Source of the DNA: Crotophaga sulcirostris
Taxonomy: Eukaryota > Chordata > Aves > Cuculiformes > Crotophagidae
Reading direction: 5' to 3'
Assembly: GCA_013397455.1 (NCBI GenBank)
Contig: VYZB01000219.1
Span: forward strand, 365,859 to 429,858
Length of the DNA stretch: 64,000 nt
In this document: piece by piece, positions 9,180 through 23,300 of the stretch
Position numbering within the stretch: position 1 is the first letter of the stretch
How the letters are laid out: the number at the start of each line of letters is the position of its first letter
The notes under the pieces: model-generated
What the model saw: only the letters and a program-made list of their open reading frames with translations
Told to the model about the DNA's origin: nothing
Databases searched by the model: none
Position numbers and translations under genes: made by a program

Positions 9180-12100
9180 AAGACAGGAATTCTGAGGGTT
9201 GGTTCCATTCCCACTGCTGAGCAGGATTCTCTGGCTCCTTTGAGGACTGTTACATGCTCTTGGGCAGTGTCTAGTACCCCCCTTTGGTTCTTTGGTCACA
9301 ATTTTTGACCCTCATCACCCTTCTTTTTATTGACCCCCACAATCATTTGCTTTCCCTTCCCTGTATTCTCCCCCCGCCTTTTTCTTGGGTGGTGGCAGTG
9401 TATAAGACCATACCTAAAAGGGAAAGCAACGGGGAAGCAATAAAACCAGCAATAAATGAGAAAAGGGCAGTCAAGTACCATTGCTTCCCTAAGGTGCCGT
9501 GCCAGGCTCCCGCGGTGCAGGAGCTTCCCAAGCCAGGAGTTGGAGCCCAGACTGACTTCTGTTCAGCAGCTTTGTCCAGCAGCTCTCGTGGCTGGTGCCC
9601 AGCGCTGTCAACAGTGCTGTGCAGCCTCTGCCACCGGATGGCTGCCCCTTCCATGTGTTCAGTGGGCTCAGCTCAAGGACTTCATGTCTTTTAAACTTAG
9701 AAAACTGCTCAGGAGTTGAAAGGCTTCATTCAAGGTATGAATAAAATAAAAGATGCCACTATTGAGAGAGTAAAAAGCAAGACTCTGGTTTGACTGTATG
9801 AAAAGCTCTGGCATGTGTTAAATTTCTGTGCAAAATGTGGCTCTGTAGTTACTGCCACCTCCACCGTTTGGAACATGTGTTTAATTACAAGCCACTGCTT
9901 TACAGCTGGAAATGTGTTTCCTGACTAACATTAAAGAATGCATCCTGAAATCAGTGATGTGGGGAAGGCTTTTAGCAAAGTGAGTGTGTCCTGTATTTGT
10001 TACTCCATGGCACATCCACTGCTGGTGGAGTCCTCAATCACACTACTCTTGTTTAGCACTGGTACAGAGTACCCTATGATTGTGTGGGTGATTTCTTTCC
10101 CCCTCCTCTAGCTGGGGTCAGGGAGGAAAAATAATGACATAAGGTGCAATAAACAGTAGCAAAAATTAAAACAGAATGATGCAAATGAGTTGTGCAGGGT
10201 GAAAAGCTTATAACCTCAAGGAAAATAAGTTAATTTCTGGTCTGTATGCATCAGTACTTTTGCGTCAGGTGTTTTAAGCCATTTTACTTAGTTTGCAGGA
10301 ATTGGTTAAGACAATTTGATTATGTTTGACGGAATATTATAATGGGCCTAGGGAAAAGTCAATGGTTATCGGTGAAATACATGGTGTTCAGCAGAACCAT
10401 AGGCAAGTGCTGGTATGGAGCCAATTGAACAGGAATTTATTAGCTCATCTGGTTTTTGTTCGGGAGCTTTGTGTTGTTTCCTGTTCCTGGGGGTGCAGAG
10501 AAGGGATGGGGAGAGAAAATGCGTCGTTAATCAGATACAAGTTGGTTTCCACTCAGTTAATGGCTGTGTTACTAGCTTAAAATCTGTTTTTTCCAGAAAG
10601 ACCAGCCAAGGAATGACTCCTTCCTCTGGAACCTTCCAATTCCTTCCTGTTGCTTTTATGAAATGTGGGTAGGTCAGTGACATTTGTGGGGTTTTTGTTT
10701 TTTTTTTTAAACAAAAGCTGCTTTATTTGGTCATCCATATGGTAATGCAGTGACTGGAAAGGATTCCTGTCCAGGCGGATTGTGGTTAGCTCTGATTCTC
10801 ATGCACTGCAGTTGCAACCTTAGCGAGTTTGTACTTGACAGGAGGTGGTTGTGGCTTTGCCAGTAACTCTGGTAAGCATCCAAAACCTAACTGCACCGGT
10901 GTATTTTCATTATGTCTCACTTTGCTCTCCTGGAGAAACTGCAAAGTTCTCATCAGCCGGTACCCTCTGCATTCTTGGTGCCTGCAGCCTTGTTGCAAGG
11001 GATGGTCTGTGTGCGTGTTAGAACATCCTAACTTACCTATTCTTCCAGGTAATTGCAGGCACTTAGAAGATGCTTAGCTCATCCAAGCAGTGCTTGTGTA
11101 TTATATTCATGTACACTTTTCTTCTGTGGTTTGTTTTTGTGGGTTTTCTCCCCTTCTTAGCTCGCAGCCTGTGCTGGTGGAGCTGCGAGTTGAGAGTTGT
11201 CTGGGGGTGTGCAGTGATGGTGCAGTTATTCCTGTGGAACTAATTCATTGTTTATAGCCAAGAGATGTTGTTGAAGGTTGCCAAGAGCATGAAGTGAAAT
11301 TCTAGGCCTTATCGCTTTGTTATTTCTTTCTTCTTTAAAAAATAATTGGTTTGTAATTCTCACCTCTGACTGACAGTGTTCCTGAATCAAAGGAAGGACT
11401 GGAAAGGAATTCTAAATGACTGTTTCTAGAAACTTGAGAAAACAACTTACTTTCAAGAATCTTTACGCTACCATTCTCCTTGGCCTCAGCGGATACACTG
11501 CTTTTAGTGGCTTTTGCAAAGGGTGAAAACTGTGGAAAACAACTTTCACTCTGGTGAGGCTTTGAGTTTTTGTTACATAGTCTTCAGTTGCTACTTTGCT
11601 GGGCCTGCCACTGAGAAAGAATGTGCTACTTAAGTCTCTGTTAATACAAGACTGTCCATATCCTCAATATATAAGCAAATTGTCTCTTATCAACCTCTAA
11701 TTATAGGAGTCTTGTTGTTTCAAAACATGCATGTTGGCTCAAACAACTCCAGTATTTGTGCATTTCTGACTGTTTTAAACTTTTAATGAAGGTTTTGATT
11801 TAGAATATGTGGCCAGCTAAAAGCACTGAGGGGTATTTCATAACAACATATCAATTGAGAAATGAAAATGTTGTTTGAGTGAGGTCAGATTCTGGTGATT
11901 TCTGAGTGTATAGCTTAAACGGCACTTTTTATTGCAGATTTAGTGCTGAAGAAGATCAGAACAAAAATACCCAGGTTTTCTTTTCCTTTTATTGCCAGCC
12001 GTCAGTGGGTTTCTGCAAACTAAGCAAGAATTAATTTTGCAGCACTGGCAGATTCTCGTGCCAGCTGATAAAGTAGGCTAATTTATAACAAACTCTTTCT

Positions 12101-12852
12101 TATTTGAGCAATACTTGTGACAAAAATTAATTTGTTAGAAGGTTGCCCCTTCTTACATTCATTGCAAGCATAAGACTGGTGATGGGAACCTGTGCTAGTG
12201 TAGTTTGGGGTTCGAAGGGCTGTGCTCTGCAGCCATAGCCTGGTTGTTCTGTCTTCACTGACTCTGAAATGCATACTGTGGCTCCAAAAGTGGCACTAAG
12301 CTGTTCTTCCATTCCTTCCTGATGATTTTTAGGGAAGCTTTACAGAGTGTTCTGCCTTGAGACTGGGAAAGAGAGCCTGTGAGGCTGGAAGGGCTCTCTC
12401 TCAGTAGTTGAATCAAAGTGGACCGGCAGACATGTGAGTCTTCCCTGGGCTCTGCTGTCCCTCTCTCCAGACTGAGTCCCCTTGATTTGTTTGGAAGTGC
12501 TGTTTGGATAGGCTGAAACGTGAGAAACGTGGCTGAGAGAGGACTGGGAGTGGGAGTTTGAAGTTACCACTGCTGCAGAGATGAGTTGGTTGAACGTTGT
12601 TGCCTTTTGCTTAGAATGCAAGCGTGTAGCCTTTCTGCCCGGCCAAGGTGTCACAGTCCTGATCCAGAGAGCACACAGCCGAGGTATGGCAGTGAAACAT
12701 GGAGTCACTACTTGTTCTGGTTTTGGAAGCTATCTTCCATGGGGATAGCATTGCAGGTCTTCAGCATAAAAAGCACTGGTGTTATTGTGAAGACTGAATG
12801 ACTGCATTTATTGTTAACAGTAGCAGCTCACTGCTCAGACACTTTTTCTAGA

Positions 12853-12870
12853 AAAAAACATATGTTTTTT
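12853..12870. repeat. A/T palindrome with flanking direct repeat
   Basis: AAAAAACATATGTTTTTT is a perfect 18-base palindrome; the motif TAGAAAAAAACAT occurs at 12849-12861 or so and again about 20 bases later. Confidence 0.6.
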
Positions 12871-14633
12871 AGAAAAAAACATGTTTAGAAATAACACCAG
12901 CTTTCTTTATGTAGCTGGAATCCTGCCTGAGTTTTGGAAACTGAAAACTCTGCAGAAATTAATTGAACGCTTGTTGGGACATAGTGGGATGTCCCTCTGG
13001 GCAGTTAAATGGGTGTAAGCATGAGTGTGGCTCTTGCATTTTGTTAGGATGTCACACACAAACTGTAGCCTCAGTATGTCGTAAACAAGACACTGACTGC
13101 CTGTGCTTGCTGTGAATTGACTTGCCGTGCACCTCCTTTCTACCTTCTTTTGTGACAAAGCAATCCTGGGAAAAATACAAGTAACTGAAGGCAAGAGGTT
13201 GTTGGTAGCACTAGTGACTCCAGAACTGATCTATTTGTAGTTGACATCACTGCTGTGGTCCCAGAAACACCACAGCGAAACTGCTTGTGCAGAGCGTGCC
13301 TCCCATCCTCTTAATGATTGCTAGGCCAAAATGAAGGCATGGAAGTCTGTTTTTAGAGAGTGCACGGCTGGTTTTGGAATGAAAATGAGTTATTTGAATC
13401 CACAGTACTGTAGGGAATACTGGGAAGCTGTTAGGAAATAGCACATACTGTGTGTTGCATCTGAATCTGGTGATGTGCACCCTGCCTGAATTTATGTGAC
13501 GTTGCGGGGTGTAGGACGGGAAGGAGGTGATGGACTGTATATGGCACGCTGCTGGCTTAGAAAACCAGGCAGCAGGCAGGAGATTAACACCCATATAGGA
13601 GTGAAAGAGTTATAAACTTCATTGATTTTTGCAGGGACACCACGTTAGGTTGCTTTTCTCAGCAAGGTATAGAGATTTGTTAAACAACAGGAGAAGTAGA
13701 GAAGCATTTGTTTGTTACTGGCAGTGCAAGGCTTTCTGATGAGGGGTTTCAGATGCCTGTCTGTAGACCTCTTCCTGAAGAGCAACAGAATATAAATCCC
13801 ATGAAAACAGATTGTGAGGGCTGGATCTGGAATGGCACTGGTGAGAAACAGGCTTATCTGAACCGAAATTTCTTCTTTGTGTTTGGCTGCTTACTACAGT
13901 CTGGAAAGAATGTGTAGCAGAGTTGAATAGACTGAAATGACAGAACTGTTTTGATAATCAAATAATACAGTCAGTGTAACATCTGAGTCTGTATTTGTCT
14001 TTCAGATTGTGACATTCTAATAGTAAGGATTTCTAGGGAGGTTATACCATCATGGCATTTATGGTGAAGGAGAAGATTTGGTAGCTGAGCAGATGAAATT
14101 TAAGGTTGAAGGCTATGTTAGAAGGGATGACTTCCTATTTACAGTTGTGTATACTTGGCTTTAAATAAAACCAGATTAAATCAAACCTGCTGAAATCCTT
14201 CTTGAGAAGCATCGCAATACCAAACAACCTTGAGTAGCAGCTCTTCAGCCACTGACAAGGGTAGTGCTTTATCTGTGGAACAGGGCAGACATATCCATTT
14301 GGTGACTCAAGGGAAAGAGGACAGAATGAAACACTTCTCTTTTTCTGTGTACTTAGTTATATGGGAAATGGATTTAAACTGTCTGTGGGGCAAGATGAAA
14401 CCCCTGCATGTGAACTGGGTTTAATATTGTGTGCCTTAACCTTTTTGAAACTGAATGTGTTAATGAGAAATGTGTTAACGGTGTGTGTTAGCTATGCAGT
14501 TCCAACAGATTCAGATCTGCTCTGTCTTGCCCTCTGCCTTCAGCAGGGTTAAAGGATCCCTGTTGCTTGTCTGATGGGTTAGGTGCTGAGGTAACAAACC
14601 AAACAAAGCTAGAAGATTCCCTTGGGAACAGGG

Positions 14634-14671
14634 TGGAAGATGAAACTTGGTGGCTGGAAGATGAAACTGGG
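14634..14671 (+). repeat. Short tandem duplication, period 21
   Basis: TGGAAGATGAAACT occurs at 14634 and 14655 with GGTGGC between; two imperfect copies. Confidence 0.6.
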
Positions 14672-15851
14672 TCATTGTGTGGTGAATCCCACCATGTTCC
14701 ATGCTTGTGACTTGGATGATGGAATAAGGGCTATTCTCATTATATTGCACAGCATATCCAAAGGCAGTCTGCAAGGCTGGTAGAGACAGGATTATCATTC
14801 AAAATGACTGTGACTACTTAAAAGAAATACAAGAGAAAGAAATAAGCCACAAAATAATGCAATCAAGTGCATATTGCTGTGCCTGGGCACAATGGGCTGC
14901 ACAGAGTGGGAACAAGTAGGTGAGTAGGAGGAAGGGTATTAAGATGGAGAACGTCCTTCCAGGTATAAAATGTTCTTGTACTGTACTCTTTTGTTAAGAG
15001 TTTTTTGGTAGCATAATGCTTGCGTTCACCATGCGGTGTATTGTGCTTGGCCCAGGTTAGCCCCTGCTGTGCTGGCAAGCTGACTGTTTGAATACCATCT
15101 GCCCTAGGAGAAACCAAAAGAGAAGGGTGAATGTGGTTAAGAGCTCTTAGAAAGCAGCGTGTCAGGATCATTGAAGTTTGAAGACTGATAGACGATGGCA
15201 TGTAAGGGACTCTTCAGTTAGCACAACGTGGTGGCACTTCAGCTGCAGCACAAGAGATGGGCAGTAAGCTCTTCTGCTGTGTAACCAAAAGATCTGCTCT
15301 GGTCCAACGGTGAGGAAGCTGCAGAAACTCCTGATACGGAGCAGGTTGAATGTACAAGCTCAGTACATATTGCCTGAGATACAACCAGCACCGCCTTCAG
15401 ATGCACGTGGGAGAGCGACCTGGAAAAACAGGACCATAAGCTCTAGACATTCCCGTGATGCTGTTGGTGTGCAGAGCTGGCTGTTGGAATAGCATTCCTT
15501 CATGGGCTTTTAGAAAAGCCTGGGCTGCCTTCAGGACACTTTGGTGAAGAAGCTGCAGAGCTGCATTCCTAGGCCTGCCAAAGACTAGAAGTTATTTGCA
15601 TGCTAGTATTTGGGAAGTAGATATACAAAATTATTTTTAAAACCTTGAATTACCAGTTTTTGAAAACACTACACCCTTTATTGTGGCTTTTGGAAAGATC
15701 ATTGTACACCTGACACCTTGAGTGTGTTCACCTTCTGCCTGGGTCTGTGCTCTCAGCTCTCTGGAGGAGGGCTGGGACATGCCTTGGGCTGCAGTTCAGG
15801 GAGCTCGTCTCTGTGCTGCTGCAGTCCAGTCCTCTTCCCTGCGCAGCTCCA

Positions 15852-16105
15852 CACAGTATCACAGTATTACAAGGTTGGAAAAGACCTCTGACATCATCGA
15901 GTCCACTAACACCAACTCATCATCTAAACCATGGCACTGAGTGCCTCATCCAGTCTCCTCTTAATCACCTCCAGGGTTGGTGACTCCACCACCTCCCTGG
16001 GCAGCGCATTCCAATGGCCAATCACCCTTTCAGGGAAGGACTTTTTCCTAATATCAAGCCTAAACTTTCCCTGATGAAACTTGAGTCCATGTCCTCTAGT
16101 TCCTG
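15852..16105 (-). mobile_element. CR1 LINE fragment, antisense, distinct subfamily
   Basis: Starts with an ATCACAGTATTACAAGGTTG tail and the phrase AACACCAACTCATCATCTAA, shared only with the fragment at 42313; on the minus strand it reads [14 protein letters not shown] and [13 protein letters not shown]. Older or different CR1 lineage from the majority. Confidence 0.85.
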
Positions 16106-19100
16106 CTTCAGGACAGTAAGCTGGCAAGGGTTTATGGCTTACTCTGAGACCATTCTAGCTGCCTGAAGTGGCTCAGTGCATCAGTGCCAGTGTGGATGCC
16201 TGGTCAGGGCATGCTTGTGGCAGGGAAAGGCGCTGTAGGGCTCTGGCAGCATTTGCTTAAAGTGTAATGGAAGCTGCTTCTTGGGCTTTAGCTGTTGCCA
16301 AGATCTTTATTCTTTGTATAAAGCAAGGGGCAAGTTGTCCTGGGATGGCTCTGCTTGCAGAGCTGCTCATTGGCTGGAAATGGTGATGTTTCTGAAGGCA
16401 GCAGGGAAACCTGGAAGTGGCTTCTTTCAACTCCAGTTCTTTCCCCACCCTCTTGTCCTTGCAAGTGCACTAAACCCCAGGAGCATATGATTGCAATACT
16501 CTTGACCCATCTATGACAATATTGAGCACCATTGCAATGACCTGGAAGGCTCGCTGTTAACGCACTGGTCTATAGGTATGGTTTAACGTTGGGGCTTCAT
16601 GTTTGTGAGCCTTAGAAGTGCTGGGAGGGCGTTCTCACTCTCTGCAGTGGCTCCGCTCGATGCTCTTGTTTTCCTTGGTGCCTGGTTCAGCTCAGCTGTG
16701 ATGTCCACCTTTGTGCTGTATTTCCTCTCGAAGGGCTTTGCCAATGGTGCCAGCTGACATAGACATCTCCTCTCGCCATCGCCAGCTCCTCGCAGCAGTA
16801 TCTGTGATGGCATGGTGAACCAGATGGGGATCTCCGCCCACCCTGCAAAAATGGATTTCTTCCCTCCAGCCAAATCAATTCTTCCCCATCTGGTTAATCG
16901 CTCAGCCGTGGGGAAAGCTGTGCCAGTGCAGAGGGAGTGGGTTGTGAAGGCAGGAATGAGTTCCTAGAGGGGTGTGGGAGGGTAAACGTTTTTTTTAAGC
17001 AGCTTTCTTGCTGCTTATGAAACCACAGACTGGGCAACTCCTTGTGCGGTGATGTCTTTCTATATATTCCAGCACTTCAGATTCAGCATTGCTCACTTTC
17101 TTCCACTGTGTGGTCTTTGTCCTTGAAATTCCTACTCTGAGTACGTGCATCGGTGCTTGTCCTGTGCACAGTAGGTCTGTGGTGTGGAGAACCTGTCCTG
17201 TATCAACTGGGCCATCCCAGCAGTCCAAAACCAGTGCTATGCTGGCCTGTGGTCAGGACTGCCTTCCAGAGGATGTCTTCTTCCTTTATGAGATACTGTA
17301 GTTGCAGGTGTCATGGGAATCATGCGCTCTCCAGGAGCCAACAAGTAAGCACTGTGTTGCAATATCCTGCTATTTGGTTTGCTGCCTGTTTCTGTGTTTG
17401 AACTGAATGAGACAGGAGCTTGAGCAGTAGCTGGGACAAGACCAGTTCCAGAAGATTAGAGCATTCTTGTGGCGAGAGTGCAGCTCTGCCTCGACGTGGC
17501 CCTGGCAGCAGGCAACTGCCCATCACCTACTCATGGACACATGTGTTTGGAATCTGTAGCCTGTGACTGTTCTTCACCAATATGTAATTGAATAAACATG
17601 CTTGCTGCAACATACAAATGATGGCCAAGCTGTTGCTGCCGGACAAGGTGTTTGGTACCAACCTGTGCTGTTTAGGCACATTTCAACACAGTTCATACTC
17701 AGCGGTTTTAGAGACTGTTACTTTTGACGAATTCATGAGCTATCATACTGACAGATGAATTGCCTTCATTATCCCACTAATATAATTAATACATCTTCTC
17801 AGGGTTACCTTGTCCTCCACTTTGTTTCTGTGAGAGGCACAGCAACATTAAATATATAGAAACAGTTTTCACCTGGAGAGCTGGTGGGCTTGCCAGAGCC
17901 CTGGGAGTATTTCTCAGAATTCATAAAGGCTTTCAGCATATTTCTCTTGGCTTCTTATGTAGGAAGCATTCATGCCGAGCTAATCAGGAGGGAATAAGCC
18001 AGTGACATTCCTTCTTGAGGGTAGGATGTTACCAGGGGTGGAGGGCATTTCACAGCTTGCCCTGTGCCAGCGATGAGGCCGTGGCACAAACCAGAGCACA
18101 GCTGGGCCAGCAAAAGCAAAATGGGGAGGCTGGTTAGTGAGTTCAGAGGGCATAATGGTGTCAGAGGTCAGGTAAGGAAGAGGAGGCGTCAGTCCTCCCC
18201 CCTCCCACAGCCAGCTCACTGGGGTCTCTGGAGCCGCAACCTGGCATGCCTTCTGCTGTGGGAGCTCCTGTCTGCACCTTCAAGCTTTTTGAATGTTCAG
18301 AAATGTTATATCTATGCTAGCATGGATTAGTCTCTTCCTAGGCTCTCTTTTTTTTTCTTTTTTTTTAAGCTTTCAGCTTTTTGAGTTTTCTTTCTCTCCA
18401 GCAGTGTGGGCACTTGGAGTGTGGGAGTAAGTGAAAAGCTGAGTGCAGATTAGGTGAATATTCTTTGCTTCACACCTTGTGAAGTTGTACTTCAGTGCAT
18501 GACAGCATGTAGGCTTTTCAGGGCAACGTGTTTTCCATAGTGGCGAGTACTTCATCCATTGCGTGATGTCTGTGGTGAGAAAGCCTCTGTACTGCCTTGT
18601 ACCCGTCTGCCGTGGAGGTGCTGCTGACTGAAACCGGGCGATGTGAAGTCCTGACCTCCTTATGCCCTCTTGGGCTGAGACTCTTCAGTGCCCAGGAGAT
18701 TCTGTTCTTCAATGGGAAACAAGCAGCCACGTCTGTGCTGTTTCTACATGTTTAACTGCCAGTGTCAGTGTAAACGGTTGGCTGTTGGGGTGTGTCGTAA
18801 ACATCGTCAGTTACCCAAATTAGTGCCTTGCCTCCTGCTTCTTAAAAATCATGGGACATGGTGCTCGTCTGGCAGCTTTGGGACATCTGGTGCTGTCAGA
18901 GCAATCTGCCTGCTGAGATGCTATGCAAACAGTGCCCTGTCCAGAGGAAGATTTTAAAATATCAGCTAATGAGCTTTCAACCCACTTCAACAATAGGTGC
19001 TCAGGAAAAGGGGTGGAAGGAGACTCTGGAAATGTATTTCTCTTCCTGACTTTTTTAAAAATAAGAAGTTACCAATGTGGTTTTAGTCTAATCTTGAATT

Positions 19101-20219
19101 TTGAGGGCAACCCAAAGCAGGAGAGCTGGAATCTATGAAGTCTGAAGTGATATGAACTGGTTTTATCAACCTGCAAATACTCTAAATCCATTTTTTCCTG
19201 AAATGATGGTCCTGATTATTCCCTTGTTGAGCTGTGCAGCAGCACAGTGTTAATCTAGTGAGCTGCTGTAGTTTATTATTCTTATTTTTTTGGACTACTG
19301 GTTTCAAAAGCAGAACTATTTTAGTAGTTTCACTAAACTTTTCCTGTAATCATATTTGCTGTTCCGTTGGGATGTTGATATAACACTGTAATGGGAAGGA
19401 ATGGCTCAGTGACAGCTTCTAACAGATCTCTTCATGCAAATCTGCATTGCCCTCATCTGTAAATGTTAAGGGAAAGTGTAGTACATACATAAGTTGTTAA
19501 ATACGAACCAACTGGAGTTTCTGGCTTTGTAAGGTTCATATTTGCTATTTTACTGTTGTACTTCCAAAAGGTGACTTGGATGAATGAGTAGGTTGAGTGA
19601 GTTAAGTTGGAACCTGGCTCATGGTTTGGCAAAGTGTTTGGATTGCTGACTAGTGGAGCTGAGGAACCCAGTGGCTTCCAGGTGCTGCTGAAGTCATGGT
19701 GCTGTCTTTTGCTCCTCCAACACTTGACTGTGTCTTGGAGCTGGTCTGGGAGCACAGGACAGCCAGCCCTAGAGGGAGACAGCAGAAATTGTGAAGGGGT
19801 TCTTCGCTTCGTCGCTTCGCCTCCAGCTGTGTGGGTAAAGTGCCACTGTTCTCTGTGGGGCTCTTTTTCGTTGCTTGGGACCACTGGGGAGTAGACCAGT
19901 CGTTGCCGATCTTGTCATCGATCCAGTAAAATATTGTGGCTGTTGAACAGGTTTTGCTCTGGATTTGTTTGTGTTTGGTTTTACCTGTATAATTTGGTCA
20001 GAAAATAATGTCTACTTAGTGTCATAGTAAGCAACTTTCTAAACTATCACCAGCTGAACCAAAACTGGTATTTCTGGAGACAGCGTAACCTTAACTTACA
20101 CCAAATGGATGTGCTGTATGTTTAGTAGCCTGTGCTTTAATTTTATCTTTAAAATCTGTTCCAATGACACTAATAATAATTAAAAACCCTGTATTAATTT
20201 AGTGCTCTTATTCTTTTAG

Positions 20220-20326
20220 AAATGACTGCTGTTACTGCAGGCAACGTGAACTTCAAATGGGACCCCAAAAGCTTGGAGATAAGAACACTGGCGGTTGAAA
20301 GACTACTTGAGCCTCTTGTTACACAG
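20220..20326 (+). CDS. CTNNA1: CTNNA1 exon 2 (start codon, residues 1-35)
   Basis: The first coding exon carries only two bases of 5' UTR before the ATG at 20222; the rest of the leader must come from an upstream non-coding exon. The acceptor is a T-rich tract ending TTCTTTTAG at 20211-20219 and the donor is CAG|gtaaga at 20326/20327. It encodes 105 nt, exactly 35 codons, and ends in phase 0. The peptide starts MTAVTAG and ends EPLVTQ, the conserved extreme N-terminus of alpha-E-catenin, before the beta-catenin-binding helices. The start is fixed by homology and by the absence of upstream coding sequence in the exon. Confidence 0.96.
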
Positions 20327-23300
20327 GTAAGAAAAAAAAGGGGGGCAAAAAACCCACTTAATAAGGATGTATTATTTCAATTAAGTAACTTCCAAAGCCT
20401 AAATTCCAGAAGCAAAATCACTGCAAAACTAAAGGTGGACAAAACCATACAAGTATTTCTTTGTTCAGTGGTATTGTAAGAGAGTTATTTGGCACGTGTC
20501 TAGACAGACTGTGCTGCCTCAGTACCTGGTGAGACACAGTCATTCAACTGGAAGTGCAGAAATGCACATTAGTGTAATGTTGCGTTGCTGCAGCACTGTT
20601 TCTCACTTGTATTCTGGGCAGTATGCTGCCTATTTTATTGAGTCTTCAGAAAGCTGAGCTGTGCATCATTTAGGAACTAGTATTCGGGAGCAACAGAAAT
20701 CCCTTGCAACAGAGCTATCAATGCTTGCTAGAAGTAGGGTCGCATGAGTGGATTTTTTGGCATTACCCTTTGGAACCACGTTCCAGGTACACAGGGAAAT
20801 GTGTGGTGGGGGCTATTTGCAACCTGTCTAGAGCAGCCTTATATTGTAGATAGATTACTGACCCATCCTGACCGAGTTCCATCCAAGAAGTATGCTTTCA
20901 TGGCATTTGTTATGGTGTCGGGATATCTCTTATCTCTTTTAATTTCTGCCTGTGCCTTATGTTGGGTTTGTGAATAAAAGCCCATTTCTGCATGGTGTGT
21001 ATTGCTCAGTGAAATGCACTGAAGAATACGGGAAAGCTCCAGTAAGTCTTGTAAGTATTGGGCATCTGAAGATTCCTGGAAGGAATTTTCTGGGAGGGAA
21101 GGCGCACTAGAGACAGTTAATTCTTCCTCTTTAGCATTGCTTTCCTGGAATAGGTCACTTTTAATATGATGGTATGAACTGGACACAACTCCTGCTATGC
21201 ACAAACTGCAGTGATCGAGTTGTGTTTCCAATATTAACAGCCCTCTGATCACCAGGCTACTGTCTGTACCTGCTGTTTATTCCTCCAGATAGTAAGATGA
21301 GCAGTCGGGTGATCTAATGTAGAGCTTTGCAGCTGGAGTTACTTAGGGAGTCTTTCCTTATGAGAAATCGTCCTAACCTAGCACACTTAACTGAGCAGAC
21401 TTATTTATAGGACCTTTTTGTCCAGGTTCAGCATCTGTAAGTTATTCCTCAAGTAGCGCAATGGGCTGTACTGGCAGTCCCGAATTCCATGAATGATGTG
21501 ACTGGCAAAAAAAAAAACCAGAGAGAAAAGCAGAGTAAGTTGCCTTGTTGCAGCTTGTTCTTTATTTGTAGTACATGATGAACTGAGACTACCCAGTACA
21601 AATGCTCTGTATTAACCAACAGTGATATTCCCAACTGATGCCTTCCCCCCTCTGAATCAACCTACCAAGAAAATGGATGCAGCTCTGAGGACCTTTGTCA
21701 GCAGTCCTTGGGCTTTCCAGAGTAGTAATATTTTTAGTGTTTTAATTTAATGTCCCTCGCTAGTAGCTTTGTATGCATTTTCCTAGACTTAACAAAAAGG
21801 AGGGGGGGTGTGGGGAAGGCAAATGGAAAAGCATGCGTGGACTTGGACATCTATCAGTATTTGATCAAAGGGGTTGGATCCTGATCCTGAGCTAATGGAC
21901 TACTTGGTGGTCACCTGGCTGCTTGTGACCAGCTCCTAGTGGGGTTTCAGTCTAAAACATGGAACTTGGAAATATTTGTTGATTGCAGGAGGACTGCGAG
22001 AGTTGAATTTTGGTTGGTTTAGGGAAGTAACAAGCTTTAGGAAGTCCTTTGCACTGCACTTAATAATTTGGCTGTAGTACTGTTTGGTCTGATAAGATAC
22101 TGTGTTGCTAGATTTCTGTAGGTAGTGGCTTCAGTCTTCTTTGGGGTCTTTTATGCCTGGAAAACTCTCCCAAACTAATTATCCGCAACTTGGGTTCTTT
22201 TTATGTGGTGCTAGATAGATCTGGGCTGTTACTGAGATTGCAGCATCAAAAATACAAGAAGATCTCAATTCTTAAAATCAGAATTTCAGGTCTCCTGCTG
22301 GTAAGAATCTCTTAAGCAATTTAGCTGAATTCATAATGCTTTCTAAGGAATCCAGAAGCAGGGTAATGTTTGAAGAGATGTGAAAACCACTTGTTTGTGG
22401 TTTAACCTTTGGGGCTGGCAATAGTGCAGGTACTAGCAGTATGCTGTCTAGAAAAAAATACATGTGGCCTTGCTGTCAAATTGATAAACTTCTCATGTGT
22501 TTCACATGTTTTGTTTTTTCCCCTCCATCTATGCCTTTAGGTAACAACACTGGTTAACACGAGCAACAAGGGCCCCTCCAATAAAAAGCGAGGGCGTTCT
22601 AAAAAGGCCCATGTTTTGGCTGCTTCAGTTGAACAGGCAACAGAGAATTTCCTGGAGAAAGGAGACAAAATTGCAAAAGAGAGCCAGTTCCTTAAAGAGG
22701 AGCTGATAGCGGCTGTGGAAGATGTTCGGAAGCAAGGTAAGAGCTACTTATCTTATAGCTTGTTAAAGTGTGGTTTTTCAGGGTAAACAGAACTATTCCC
22801 CTTCTACCATTATTTGTAATGATTCTGCACCTCTCTGGTTGCATAAGTTCTCAACTTGTCTTGATCACTTCCGTTTAATATGAACTGTGCAGACTTGGTG
22901 ATTAGGTGTCCCAAGAAGGGACTGAGGAGGGAAATGGAAAGACTGATTGTTTGAAGAGCATTTAAAACTCAGTCTGGGCTGAAAAGTAAACTCCCCCTGC
23001 CTATAAATGTTATACCACTAAATGTGAAAGATGTCAATAACTTCTTCAATATTTGGTTGTGTACAAACCAGCATTGTAGGAGGAAGAGCCGAGCGTTGAC
23101 TTGACAGAGCTGAGTGTCTCCAATATGCAAAATGTAAACAGCAAAAACAGAATGCCAGGACCTTGATTAAATATTCCAGGCTTCCTCCCCCACATTTAGT
23201 GTTGATTTTTATCATTTTCTTTTTTACTTTCTTGGAGAAGACCTGCAAGGAAAGCCTATGGAGCTGTCTTCCTCTAAAATATGCACTAGTAAATATTGTT

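Larger units (their letters stand above)
3071..20219 (+). other. CTNNA1: CTNNA1 intron 1
   Basis: About 17 kb between the island and exon 2. It holds CR1 copies at 3097-3134, 3403-3800, 5928-5960, 8081-9179 and 15852-16105, an A/T palindrome at 12853-12870 and a short tandem duplication at 14634-14671. The remainder is unique AT-leaning sequence in which the reading frames lack similarity to any family I recognise. Regulatory elements are expected in a first intron, but none can be pinned from sequence alone. Confidence 0.6.
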